Of a stretch of 64,000 nucleotides of DNA, positions 55,251 to 62,807 are shown in pieces. The stretch's first letter is position 1. Every line of letters begins with the position of its first letter. The translations under genes were made by a program, and so were the position numbers. Under the pieces are notes generated by a model. That model was not told the origin of the DNA. It saw only the letters and a program-made list of their open reading frames with translations, and searched no databases. The DNA comes from Candidatus Obscuribacterales bacterium (GTDB lineage Bacteria > Cyanobacteriota > Vampirovibrionia > Obscuribacterales > Obscuribacteraceae), in the NCBI GenBank assembly GCA_019637435.1, contig JAHBVO010000006.1, forward strand, positions 186,001-250,000, given 5' to 3'.

Positions 55251-55333
55251 GCCGAAGTGGTGAAATGGCAAACACGCTACGTTCAGGGCGTAGTGAGCGC
55301 AAGCTCTTGTGGGTTCAAGTCCCACCTTCGGCA
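55251..55333 (+). tRNA. tRNA-Leu (CAG)
   Basis: The acceptor stem GCCGAAG pairs with CTTCGGC, discriminator A at 55333. The anticodon stem CTACG/CGTAG holds the loop TTCAGGG, so the anticodon is CAG. The variable arm is long with stem GAGC/GCTC, as in leucine tRNAs, and the T-arm reads GTGGGTTCAAGTCCCAC. CCA is not encoded. Confidence 0.95.
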
Positions 55334-55378
55334 TCCATTTCACATCGACAAACGTTAGTAGTTACGAGAGGTTAGGCA

Positions 55379-55933
55379 TTGAATCAAGATCCCCGAGGAC
55401 AACGTCCAGATCCAAGAAAGGATTTGCCTTTATTGAATGAGCGCATCAGAGTTCGGGAAGTCCGACTAATTGATGCCGAGGGGAGCCAGGTTGGGGTCGT
55501 GCCTACGCGACAAGCGATCGCCCAAGCCAAAGAGGCCGGTCTTGATTTACTGCTCGTGCAACCCGACGCGAATCCGCCTGTAGCCAAGATCATGGACTAT
55601 GGTCGCTTCAAGTTTGAGCAAGATAAACAGACGCGCGAAGCTCGCAAAAAACAGCACCAGGCTGACGTCAAAGAAATCAAAATGCGGTACAAAATCGAGG
55701 AGCATGACTATCAGGTCAAGCACCGCAAAGCCGTTGAATTCTTGAGCCACGGTGACAAAATCAAAGTCGTTATTCCGCTTCGCGGAAGAGAAATGCAACA
55801 CAGCAGCATCGCGATGGAACTGGTTCAGCGCTTCGCTGGCGAGTTGAAAGAACTCGGAGCGATGGACAAAGAGCCGAAGATCGAAGGACGCGCGATCATC
55901 ATGATCCTTTCGCCGATCTCCACCAAGCGATAA
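55379..55933 (+). CDS. infC: Translation initiation factor IF-3
   Basis: 184 residues. The N-domain includes NERIRVREVRLIDAEGSQVG and VAKIMDYGRFKFEQ; the C-domain includes DVKEIKMRYKIEEHDYQVKHRKAVEFL and ends GRAIIMILSPISTKR. The start is a TTG at 55379 with GAGAGG upstream; a rare start codon is a known feature of infC (AUU in E. coli) that allows IF-3 to repress itself. Here it is TTG, so the same logic may apply. It is followed not by rpmI directly but by a decayed infC copy. Confidence 0.94.
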   Translation: MNQDPRGQRPDPRKDLPLLNERIRVREVRLIDAEGSQVGVVPTRQAIAQAKEAGLDLLLVQPDANPPVAKIMDYGRFKFEQDKQTREARKKQHQADVKEIKMRYKIEEHDYQVKHRKAVEFLSHGDKIKVVIPLRGREMQHSSIAMELVQRFAGELKELGAMDKEPKIEGRAIIMILSPISTKR

Positions 55934-56132
55934 ACCAATCACACACCCATTTGCCGAATCAAAACTGTAGAAGACGCAGTTCGCGATGCTCGAGAATGCT
56001 GTAGACGCAGCTCGGGTATGCTAGAGCAGCTCGGCGCAATTAAGCTCTGCACATGCTAAACGACCGAGCGTTGAAAGCTGTTCGTAACTGGCTAACTGTT
56101 CGTAACTGGCTTAGAGCGGATACATCTACGCC
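55934..56132. repeat. Imperfect and tandem short repeats after infC
   Basis: A clean 18-bp tandem duplication (17/18 match), CTGTTCGTAACTGGCTAA then CTGTTCGTAACTGGCTTA, spans 56078-56113. An earlier looser repeat of TGTAG(AAG)ACGCAG with TATGCT/GATGCT and GAG runs from about 55966 to 56030 in two units. No gene. Slipped-strand duplication is the likely origin. Confidence 0.75.
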
Positions 56133-56642
56133 CGCGAGTCGTTAGATTGATTCCGCTATTAAGTGATCTCTCAAAACGCAACGCCCGTGGCAAGTCGATT
56201 GGAGTTCTCAAAAAAGGAACGCTGACCGATCAAATCTGTTGAATCGCGACAAGTCTGTAAAGCCTTGCCCAGGGCTAGTTAACGGCAGCAAGCTTCTTTG
56301 TGAAATTCGCGCGGCCTAGTTTTCTAACAACTGCAACCGTTCACCTATTAGGGGAACGGTTATAAGGACCTGAAAACACCTGTGAACTGGTAGGCGCATC
56401 AAAAGACATGACAACCCACAGGAAGTTAAGCAGCGTAAAGTCTCGGATGCAACTAGACTCAGTGACCGCAGTCGGTCGAAAAGCCGCTCTGGAGCAGGGC
56501 TGTACGGGATTTCCGCCTCTCGGCGATCCTATTTCAGGCATCGGGCGATGACCTCGAAAACGTAGCTACAGTAGATAAAGAGACCAGTTTAGTCGGGCGA
56601 AGTATTATAATTGTCCTTTCGCCCATCTCTCCCAAGAGATAG
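56133..56642 (+). pseudogene. Degenerate second copy of infC
   Basis: The last 48 bases (56595-56642) read GRSIIIVLSPISPKR and stop, against GRAIIMILSPISTKR and stop in infC. Upstream in the same frame are VDKETSLV (infC MDKEPKIE) and LFQASGDDLENVAT (infC LVQRFAGELKELGA), giving 17 identities in 37 ungapped positions. Before a three-codon deletion, RDFRLSAI (56505-56528) matches REMQHSSI, and in another frame EVKQRKV (56422-56442) matches DVKEIKM. The frame is broken by a shift and stops. The full 510 bp fits the length from the REVRLID region to the end, but the N-terminal half is only suggestive. Confidence 0.7.
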
Positions 56643-56695
56643 GTGTTGACTAGTTCGAGCCTGAGCAATCAGGCGTTCTAATTCGGTATACAAAC

Positions 56696-56905
56696 ATGCC
56701 TAAAATGAAGACCAACAAGGCGGCTGCCCGTCGGTTCAAAATCACCGGCACAGGCAAGATTCTCCGCAAACAAGCCGGCACACGCCACATCAACGAGTGG
56801 ATGTCGCCTAACGTGAAGCGGAAACTGCGTGGCTGGGCTGGCCTCGATAAAGACGTAGAAAAACACGTCCTCGCTATGTTTCCTTATCGCAAGTACCTGA
56901 GATAA
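56696..56905 (+). CDS. rpmI: 50S ribosomal protein L35
   Basis: 69 residues starting MPKMKTNKAAARRFKITGTGKI, the L35 signature, and ending with PYRKYLR. It follows the infC-derived pseudogene and precedes rplT, keeping the usual infC-rpmI-rplT order. Confidence 0.95.
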   Translation: MPKMKTNKAAARRFKITGTGKILRKQAGTRHINEWMSPNVKRKLRGWAGLDKDVEKHVLAMFPYRKYLR

Positions 56906-57019
56906 CTCGGTACTGCGGTAGATTCATCAGCGCGTGAAGTCTAAGGGACTCTCCTCCCCGATGGCAGGCGCGTTTGAGTGAGGTCTGTGTTCCAAATCAA
57001 TCAAGTAGGAGATTGAAAA

Positions 57020-57394
57020 ATGGCAAAAGTAAAACGCGGAAACGTGCTGAAGAATCGGCACAAGAAGATCCTGAGATACGCAAGAGGCTTCCGCGGCTCC
57101 AACTCTAAGTTGTTCATCTCAGCAAACCAAACGTTGATGAAGGCATGGAGAAACGCCTTCAGAGACAGAAGAAAACGCAAACGTGACTTCCGCCGCCTCT
57201 GGATTGCCCGCATCAACGCAGCATGCAGAAGCCATGGAATGGTCTACAGCAAACTGATTAACGGTCTCACCAAAGCGAACATCGAAGTCAACCGCAAGAT
57301 GCTTTCCGAAATGGCTATCCATGACAAAGCAGCTTTCGCGAAACTCGTTGAAATCGCCAAAGATACTGTAGAAAAAGCAGCAGCAGCCAAGTAA
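57020..57394 (+). CDS. rplT: 50S ribosomal protein L20
   Basis: 124 residues. MAKVKRGNVLKNRHKKILRYARGFRGS and AWRNAFRDRRKRKRDFRRLWIARINAACR are the L20 core; the C-terminal globular part that binds 23S rRNA and can repress the operon is intact. The 114-bp spacer after rpmI could hold a leader but I see no clear structure. Confidence 0.96.
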   Translation: MAKVKRGNVLKNRHKKILRYARGFRGSNSKLFISANQTLMKAWRNAFRDRRKRKRDFRRLWIARINAACRSHGMVYSKLINGLTKANIEVNRKMLSEMAIHDKAAFAKLVEIAKDTVEKAAAAK

Positions 57395-57427
57395 GACTGA
57401 CTCTTCTGTTTTAATCAGAAAAGCTCG

Positions 57428-58225
57428 ATGGAAATTATCTCGATAACCAGCTCGTCGAATTCTCTATTGAAGAGAATGCGGCTTATACAAAGCCGCTCGG
57501 GCAGGGAGAAGGAAGGTTGCTTCCTGATCGAGGGAGTGAAACTATTCGACGAAGCCGTTAAGCACGGCGTCGATATTCAGGACGTGGTCATCACGGAGAG
57601 CCTGCTTGCAAGTGGGTTTGCCGCGGGGCATTACAGAGACGTTTTGGATAAAGTCGTAGTCGTCGAAGACAAACTAATGTCAAGCCTTGCGACGACTGAA
57701 ACGCCGCAAGGCTTGATTGCTACTGCCGGTTTCAAGCGCTCACAGTTTGACGATTTGTTCGTTGGCGCAGCACCACTGGTGGTGATAGGCGATCGCGTTC
57801 AAGACCCCGGCAATTTGGGAACGATTATGCGAACCGCACTGGCATTCGGCGCGAGCGGTTTAGTTCTAACAAAAGGTTCGGTCGACGCTTTCAATCCCAA
57901 GGTCGTACGCGCGGCCGCGGGCGCTCTGTTCACTTTGCCGTTCGTTGAAAACGTTTCCATCGAAGAAGCGGTGCAACAGTGCCGCGAGCGCGGTCTGGCA
58001 ATCCTTGCACTTTCCGCCGACGGCACCAAACAATTGCACGAAATAGATTTGCAGAAACCAACCGCTCTCTTGCTCGGCAACGAAGCAAACGGTTTGGAAC
58101 AATCAGTGGAACAAGATGCGGACTTTGTCGTATCAATCCCAATGGCTGAGAAGAGCGAGTCGTTGAACGTTGCTATCGCAAATGCAGTCGTTTTATACGA
58201 GGTCTCGTCGCAGCGCCGACAGTAA
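57428..58225 (+). CDS. TrmH-family RNA 2'-O-ribose methyltransferase
   Basis: 265 residues. The N-terminal substrate-binding segment (NSLLKRMRLIQSRSGREKEGCFLIEGVKLFDEAV) is followed by the knotted SPOUT domain: DRVQDPGNLGTIMRTALAFGASGLVL, LLLGNEANGLEQ and IPMAEKSESLNVAIANAVVLYE, the three conserved motifs. The likely target is a ribose in 23S rRNA, as in RlmB-type enzymes. It lies 33 bp after rplT, so it probably belongs to the same transcript. Confidence 0.9.
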   Translation: MEIISITSSSNSLLKRMRLIQSRSGREKEGCFLIEGVKLFDEAVKHGVDIQDVVITESLLASGFAAGHYRDVLDKVVVVEDKLMSSLATTETPQGLIATAGFKRSQFDDLFVGAAPLVVIGDRVQDPGNLGTIMRTALAFGASGLVLTKGSVDAFNPKVVRAAAGALFTLPFVENVSIEEAVQQCRERGLAILALSADGTKQLHEIDLQKPTALLLGNEANGLEQSVEQDADFVVSIPMAEKSESLNVAIANAVVLYEVSSQRRQ

Positions 58226-58339
58226 ACTTCTGGTTTGGTCGAGCTCAATTTGGGTTGACCGATGAAAAAGGTTGAATTCCACATAACAGTTTCGTCCTGC
58301 AAAGGGAATAATGATTGAGTGCCCAGCGAGGAACTCGAT

Positions 58340-59365
58340 ATGGTCGACGAAAGCGGCGAAAAACACATCGGCAAGTCCGAGAAGAATATTTCTCAACTGG
58401 AATCTCAAATCGGAACGAAAGACGATAATAGTATCGCTACAAGAACAGAGCGAAGTAAACAAGAAAGCTTCTGTTCCGATACACTGCGAGCGGTGTCAGA
58501 CGACAAAAGCAACTCGCTTCAAATCGTTGATGGAGAGGACGTTCTACTAGACTCCCATTCAAAACGAAACCTCGCGAAGGCCCCAACCGAAGAGAATTCC
58601 GGCAATGCAACCGCTCGTGGTGCCTCGAACGAAACAGGCGCTTCAAAAGTTTTCATCCCTGGAGCTGGCGAAGTTGAACTAAACGCGGAATCGATGCTTC
58701 AAGCAAAAGCTGACCCACTGCGGAAAGCCGACGGTTCGTTCAAAGATAATTTGGTTGCTTACGATGGCTATAACAAAGAGACCGGACGTTTTGAGCTCGG
58801 GACGAATGAAGACGTTGAGATGTTCAAACCTTATGTGGACAAAAACAATGTCGTGCCGTTCGGAGGAAAGGTTTCCTGCGGCGGAGTGGGACATGACAGT
58901 ACGAGGTACGCGACCCTGACTCTAGGACTTCGAGGTTTTCAAAATGGAATCGAACGTGACCAGCAAGTTCTGAACGTAAACATCAGCGACCACCTCAAGG
59001 TAAACGGGCAAGATGTGTTCGATGGAAAACCTCATCGCGCCGTGTTTCCGATTGCGCCACCCCACGGGGAAATCGACAATCGTCACTGGAAGTGGATAGA
59101 CGCGACAATCCAAAGGGTTGGCACGGAAGCTGAGCTGGTCGTTTATGGAATGAGCCCTAGCAACGACAAGCCATCAAGTGAGTCTGAATTCGATAAGTGG
59201 CCTAGAGAACAAGCAATTTGGAAATTGAAAATTTATGACCAGCCCCATCATGCAAGTTTCGACAATTTTTGGAAGGTGGCGGTGGAGCGAGATAGAACTG
59301 TCGCTCCCATCGGAGATTGGCAGAACAGCTACGGAATGATGAACATCCGAGAACGTGACGAATGA
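58340..59365 (+). CDS. Hypothetical protein, first of a coupled pair
   Basis: 341 residues from the ATG at 58340, which has GAGGAA six bases upstream (a GTG at 58319 is in frame). The first 110 residues are polar and probably unstructured; the rest is a mixed alpha/beta domain (VSCGGVGHDSTRYATLTLGLRGF, HWKWIDATIQRVGTEAELVVYGM, WPREQAIWKLKIYDQPHH). No signal peptide, no known family. It ends with an ATGA overlap onto the next gene, so the two are translationally coupled. Confidence 0.6.
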   Translation: MVDESGEKHIGKSEKNISQLESQIGTKDDNSIATRTERSKQESFCSDTLRAVSDDKSNSLQIVDGEDVLLDSHSKRNLAKAPTEENSGNATARGASNETGASKVFIPGAGEVELNAESMLQAKADPLRKADGSFKDNLVAYDGYNKETGRFELGTNEDVEMFKPYVDKNNVVPFGGKVSCGGVGHDSTRYATLTLGLRGFQNGIERDQQVLNVNISDHLKVNGQDVFDGKPHRAVFPIAPPHGEIDNRHWKWIDATIQRVGTEAELVVYGMSPSNDKPSSESEFDKWPREQAIWKLKIYDQPHHASFDNFWKVAVERDRTVAPIGDWQNSYGMMNIRERDE

Positions 59366-60372
59366 AAACTCGCACAAAAAATGCAAAACCATACATGGTG
59401 GCACTCGCTATTATTGGTTGCATACCAACTTCCAGCTTTGCCGCTGAACCCTCTCCTTTTAGCAGCCCAGGCAGTGCTGAATATAAGGCTCCGCCAAAAA
59501 CTTTTGAAGAAGTGCCGATTGACAAAGACGCATCTACTATCTATGAGGATGTCCTGCCAAAATTAGATCCTATGATGACCGGTCACGGACGCTACATAGA
59601 CGCTTTAGTAGACATTTCCAGCGAACTGATGACGCTCAAATATTATGATAAAGCCGAACAGATTTTGAATCGAGCCTGGGAACTTACCAACACCTTTTAC
59701 GCAATGTCATCGTCCAAGATCGCGGTCAAATCGGCACTTTGTGATTTGAGTAAGGCGCGAGGAGACCTGAGGCAAGCAATTTCGTTCGCTCAGGACGCTG
59801 CGGATATTTCCAGCGAAAGTTGTGACCCGGACACTCAGCCGCTGTGGGATCACGCCGGCACTCTCTTCAAACTAGCATTACTTCAGTTGCAGGTAGATCG
59901 AAACATTGATGCGGAAAAAAACATTCGAACTGCTCTACGGTATATGGTGGACAATCGAGAAAGTTCGCAAAGTCGACGGAATTACACTCTCGACTGCACG
60001 TATCTGAACAGGGTTCTAGCCCGATCATTAGCCAAACAGGGACGCGTAAATGAGGCATGCAAGGTTTGGGAGCAGTTTATCAAAGAGTGCGCAGAGTTCG
60101 ACGCACCTAACTTTGGACAGACGATGACTGATGTCAGCGACTATGCTGCGTTTCTTCGGCAAAACAATCGGGAAGCGAAAGCTGCTAGCTATACGAAGAA
60201 GTTTAACGCCCATCGCGCGAATATCATCAAGAATTACGGTCCGTACGAGTCCTACCAGCTGAGAATGCTGCGAGAGGCGGAGCAAAGAAAAAGGGTCAGC
60301 CCCAAAGATCCACCAAGGTTCCAAGTGGACCCAGCCCGTAATAAAGAAGCAAATGCCGGTTCGTTAAGCTGA
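59362..60372 (+). CDS. Secreted TPR protein
   Basis: 336 residues, start overlapping the previous stop by four bases. The signal peptide (YMVALAIIGCIPTSSFAAEP) leads to TPR units between about 70 and 260 (MTLKYYDKAEQILNRAWELTNTF, LSKARGDLRQAISFAQDAADI, LNRVLARSLAKQGRVNEACKVWEQF, ASYTKKFNAHRANII). The Arg/Pro tail is probably disordered. No enzyme motif. Confidence 0.75.
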   Translation: MKTRTKNAKPYMVALAIIGCIPTSSFAAEPSPFSSPGSAEYKAPPKTFEEVPIDKDASTIYEDVLPKLDPMMTGHGRYIDALVDISSELMTLKYYDKAEQILNRAWELTNTFYAMSSSKIAVKSALCDLSKARGDLRQAISFAQDAADISSESCDPDTQPLWDHAGTLFKLALLQLQVDRNIDAEKNIRTALRYMVDNRESSQSRRNYTLDCTYLNRVLARSLAKQGRVNEACKVWEQFIKECAEFDAPNFGQTMTDVSDYAAFLRQNNREAKAASYTKKFNAHRANIIKNYGPYESYQLRMLREAEQRKRVSPKDPPRFQVDPARNKEANAGSLS

Positions 60373-60449
60373 GCGCAGGAGCATCTTCCGCTTAATTGAT
60401 AGAATGTCTCAGGCGTCGCAAAGATGCCATGAGGAGACACAAAAACAGC

Positions 60450-61508
60450 ATGTCTACAGACGGCGACCAAGCCGCTAAACAACCGAATGACTATGCTGTG
60501 GGAGACATCTCACAGGAATCTGACGAGCTCGATCTTTCTCCGCAGCCTGTTGCAGAGAAGCACGACATCGCGCCTCGCGAACTCGCAGAGCAAGCGGAAG
60601 GCGGGTCGCCTATACTCGTTGGTGATGACGATAGCGTCTCCGGAGAGAGCTCGAATCCGATCGTCACTGTTCAAGAACAAGATGAAGACAGCGATTCGGA
60701 AGAACGGTCGAATTCCATCATCACAATAGACGAAGACGACGATTCCGAAGCAATCGTTCAAGACGGTGAAGATGACCAGATCTTCGAGGATGACGAAGAC
60801 GGTGACTCCGGTCCGGGCTCCATGACTCTCGTCGAACATCTGGGAGAACTTCGCGATCGTCTTGCCCGTTGTCTGGCTTATGTAGCGGTTTCATTCGGAG
60901 TCGCACTCTACTTTGGTAAGCGAATAATCGAGTTTCTCGAGAAGCCTGCCGGCGGCATGAAGTTTCAAGCACTGTCGATAGAAGAGCCTCTCATCGTATT
61001 CTTCAAGGTTACATTTTACGCTGCCCTCGTAATTGCATCACCATTCATTCTGTTCGAAGTTTCCCGGTTTATCGCACCCGGTTTAACCCGCCGGGAGAAA
61101 CAAATAGTGACGCCGGCGCTGGTCGGCGGTCCCATACTATTCGTTTGTGGTGCGGCGTTCGCCTATTACTTGTTGCTGCCGCAAATGTTCCACTTCTTCA
61201 ATTCATTCGGCATGGGCATCGCACCTATTCATCAGCGGCTAGACTTCTACATGTCGCTCGTCGCCTCGATCTTGCTATACATGGGATTGTGCTTCCAATT
61301 GCCGATTGTAATCTTTGCACTCTCGTTCACAGGGCTGGTCACCTCGAATCAACTTATTAAAGTGTGGCGCTATGCCGTTTTCGGCGCATCTTGCGTAGCC
61401 TTGATCATCACACCTGATCCAACAGCATTCTCAATGTTGATCGTCATGGGCGCACTAGTCGGTCTCTATGCTATCTCCGTTGTTATTCTCAAGATTTTTG
61501 GGCGCTGA
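60450..61508 (+). CDS. tatC: Sec-independent protein translocase TatC with acidic N-terminal extension
   Basis: The core begins at MTLVEHLGELRDRL (ATG codon at 60822) and has six membrane helices with TatC landmarks: the FKV in the first periplasmic loop, SPFILFEVSRFIAPGLTRREK and ITPDPTAFSMLIVMGALVGLYAISVVI. It recognises twin-arginine signal peptides. The reading frame is open for about 124 codons before the core, of which a large share are Asp, Glu, Ser and Gln. I place the start at an ATG at 60450; a TTG at 60396 and an ATG at 60429 are in frame. It ends with a one-base overlap onto the next gene. Confidence 0.9.
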   Translation: MSTDGDQAAKQPNDYAVGDISQESDELDLSPQPVAEKHDIAPRELAEQAEGGSPILVGDDDSVSGESSNPIVTVQEQDEDSDSEERSNSIITIDEDDDSEAIVQDGEDDQIFEDDEDGDSGPGSMTLVEHLGELRDRLARCLAYVAVSFGVALYFGKRIIEFLEKPAGGMKFQALSIEEPLIVFFKVTFYAALVIASPFILFEVSRFIAPGLTRREKQIVTPALVGGPILFVCGAAFAYYLLLPQMFHFFNSFGMGIAPIHQRLDFYMSLVASILLYMGLCFQLPIVIFALSFTGLVTSNQLIKVWRYAVFGASCVALIITPDPTAFSMLIVMGALVGLYAISVVILKIFGR

Positions 61509-62713
61509 TGGATTATTTAAACGACGAACGAATTCTTGACTGGCAAAGCCTGATTTGGATTCCCATAATCATCTCGACGATCATTCGCACCAAGAAAGAC
61601 TGGCGCGAAATATTCGATGCCGACTTTACGATGAAAGACCGCGCGGCGTTGATGCAGATAAACTGGTTCATCATCACGCCGATCGTCGTCCTTCTCCATG
61701 AATGTGGACACGCGGTCGCCATGCTATTTTACGGAAGTAAGATAGTCGAATTCCACTACGCGCTGATGTGGGGTTTCGTCAGACAGGATGTGGCGTTTAC
61801 AGACGAACGAGACCTGGTCATCAAACTCGCCGGAAGTGTCGTACAAGTTGTGCTCGGGATGTTGATGCTGGTCGCGGCTGTTTTCGTCAAGTCACCACCT
61901 GTGGTGACACTCTTGGTTTACAGCGGTCTGACAGCAATGGCATCGACTCTGATTCTGTACACTTTGAGCTGCTTTTCCGGCTTCATCGGCGACTGGACCT
62001 GGATTTACACTTCCCCCAATTTGCAGTGGAAGCTTGTGATCGGAACCATTCACGTCACGCTGGTCGGTTTACTCATATACCTTTTCTATGGATTTTATCC
62101 GCGTCTATGGTTCGCCGGCAAAACGCGACCAAAGTGGCATAAAGACTACCTCGCCGCCCAGGCGCGCATTGCGGAAGACCCGTCGGCCAATAACTACTTG
62201 AGCCTCGCCTGGCTTTATTACCTCGTCAACCTTGATAAAGGCGCGCAAAAGACGCTGGATATTGTCAAAGAAAAGGACCCATCCCAGCTTGAGTACTACG
62301 TTCTCAATGGCTGGCTACGACAAAACAAGGGCGATACGGAGGCGGCAGTCGAGAATTTCGAGGTAATAGTGAACTCGGCAGAGGCGAACTCCTACCAGAA
62401 GTGCCGAGCTCTAATGGCGATCGGGCATTGCCTGCTTTATCAGGTAGAAAGCAAGCTCCCACGGGGCGCTAACCCTACATATGACCAGCTGAAGCCGGTA
62501 ATTGCCTCCTACGAACAAGCACTTTCCGCAGAACCGGAAGTAGCTGATCCTATCTATTACAAGGCCACCCTACTTAATAAAGTAGGACTTCACAAAGAAG
62601 CGGAATTTGAACTGAAAGATTTACAAGGTCGCAAATGGCTCGACCCTGCCCTCTCCGAGCTTTACCAACACGAATTACAGGTTGCCAGGAAGTCCGATAA
62701 CCGGCAGCAATAA
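61508..62713 (+). CDS. Membrane protein with HExxH motif and C-terminal TPR-like domain
   Basis: 401 residues. The zinc-metalloprotease-type motif HECGH (residues 64-68) lies in a hydrophobic stretch (ITPIVVLLHECGHAVAMLFYG), like the M50 site-2 proteases, and is followed by about five helices. The last 180 residues are TPR-like (YLAAQARIAEDPSANNYLSLAWLYY, GWLRQNKGDTEAAVENFEVIVNS). The third ligand (an Asp in NPDG-like motifs of M50) is not visible, so proteolysis is uncertain. The start overlaps the tatC stop codon. Confidence 0.65.
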   Translation: MDYLNDERILDWQSLIWIPIIISTIIRTKKDWREIFDADFTMKDRAALMQINWFIITPIVVLLHECGHAVAMLFYGSKIVEFHYALMWGFVRQDVAFTDERDLVIKLAGSVVQVVLGMLMLVAAVFVKSPPVVTLLVYSGLTAMASTLILYTLSCFSGFIGDWTWIYTSPNLQWKLVIGTIHVTLVGLLIYLFYGFYPRLWFAGKTRPKWHKDYLAAQARIAEDPSANNYLSLAWLYYLVNLDKGAQKTLDIVKEKDPSQLEYYVLNGWLRQNKGDTEAAVENFEVIVNSAEANSYQKCRALMAIGHCLLYQVESKLPRGANPTYDQLKPVIASYEQALSAEPEVADPIYYKATLLNKVGLHKEAEFELKDLQGRKWLDPALSELYQHELQVARKSDNRQQ

Positions 62714-62807
62714 AATTCTCTCAGGCTTGTCATGTTATGTGCTGGCATAATGTCAAGCTCAACGGTAGCCCGTACTAATAGAAACCCTGGATTCCGCATA
62801 CCTTTCT

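Noticed and set aside
55378..55381. AUU start for infC as in E. coli
   Set aside because: The ATT at 55378 is out of frame with infC; the in-frame initiator is TTG at 55379.
55934..56695. RNase P RNA, tmRNA, or group I/II intron between infC and rpmI
   Set aside because: None of the conserved core motifs (GAGGAAAGTC, tmRNA ends, intron P7/domain V) are present; the infC-like protein alignment explains the end of the region better.
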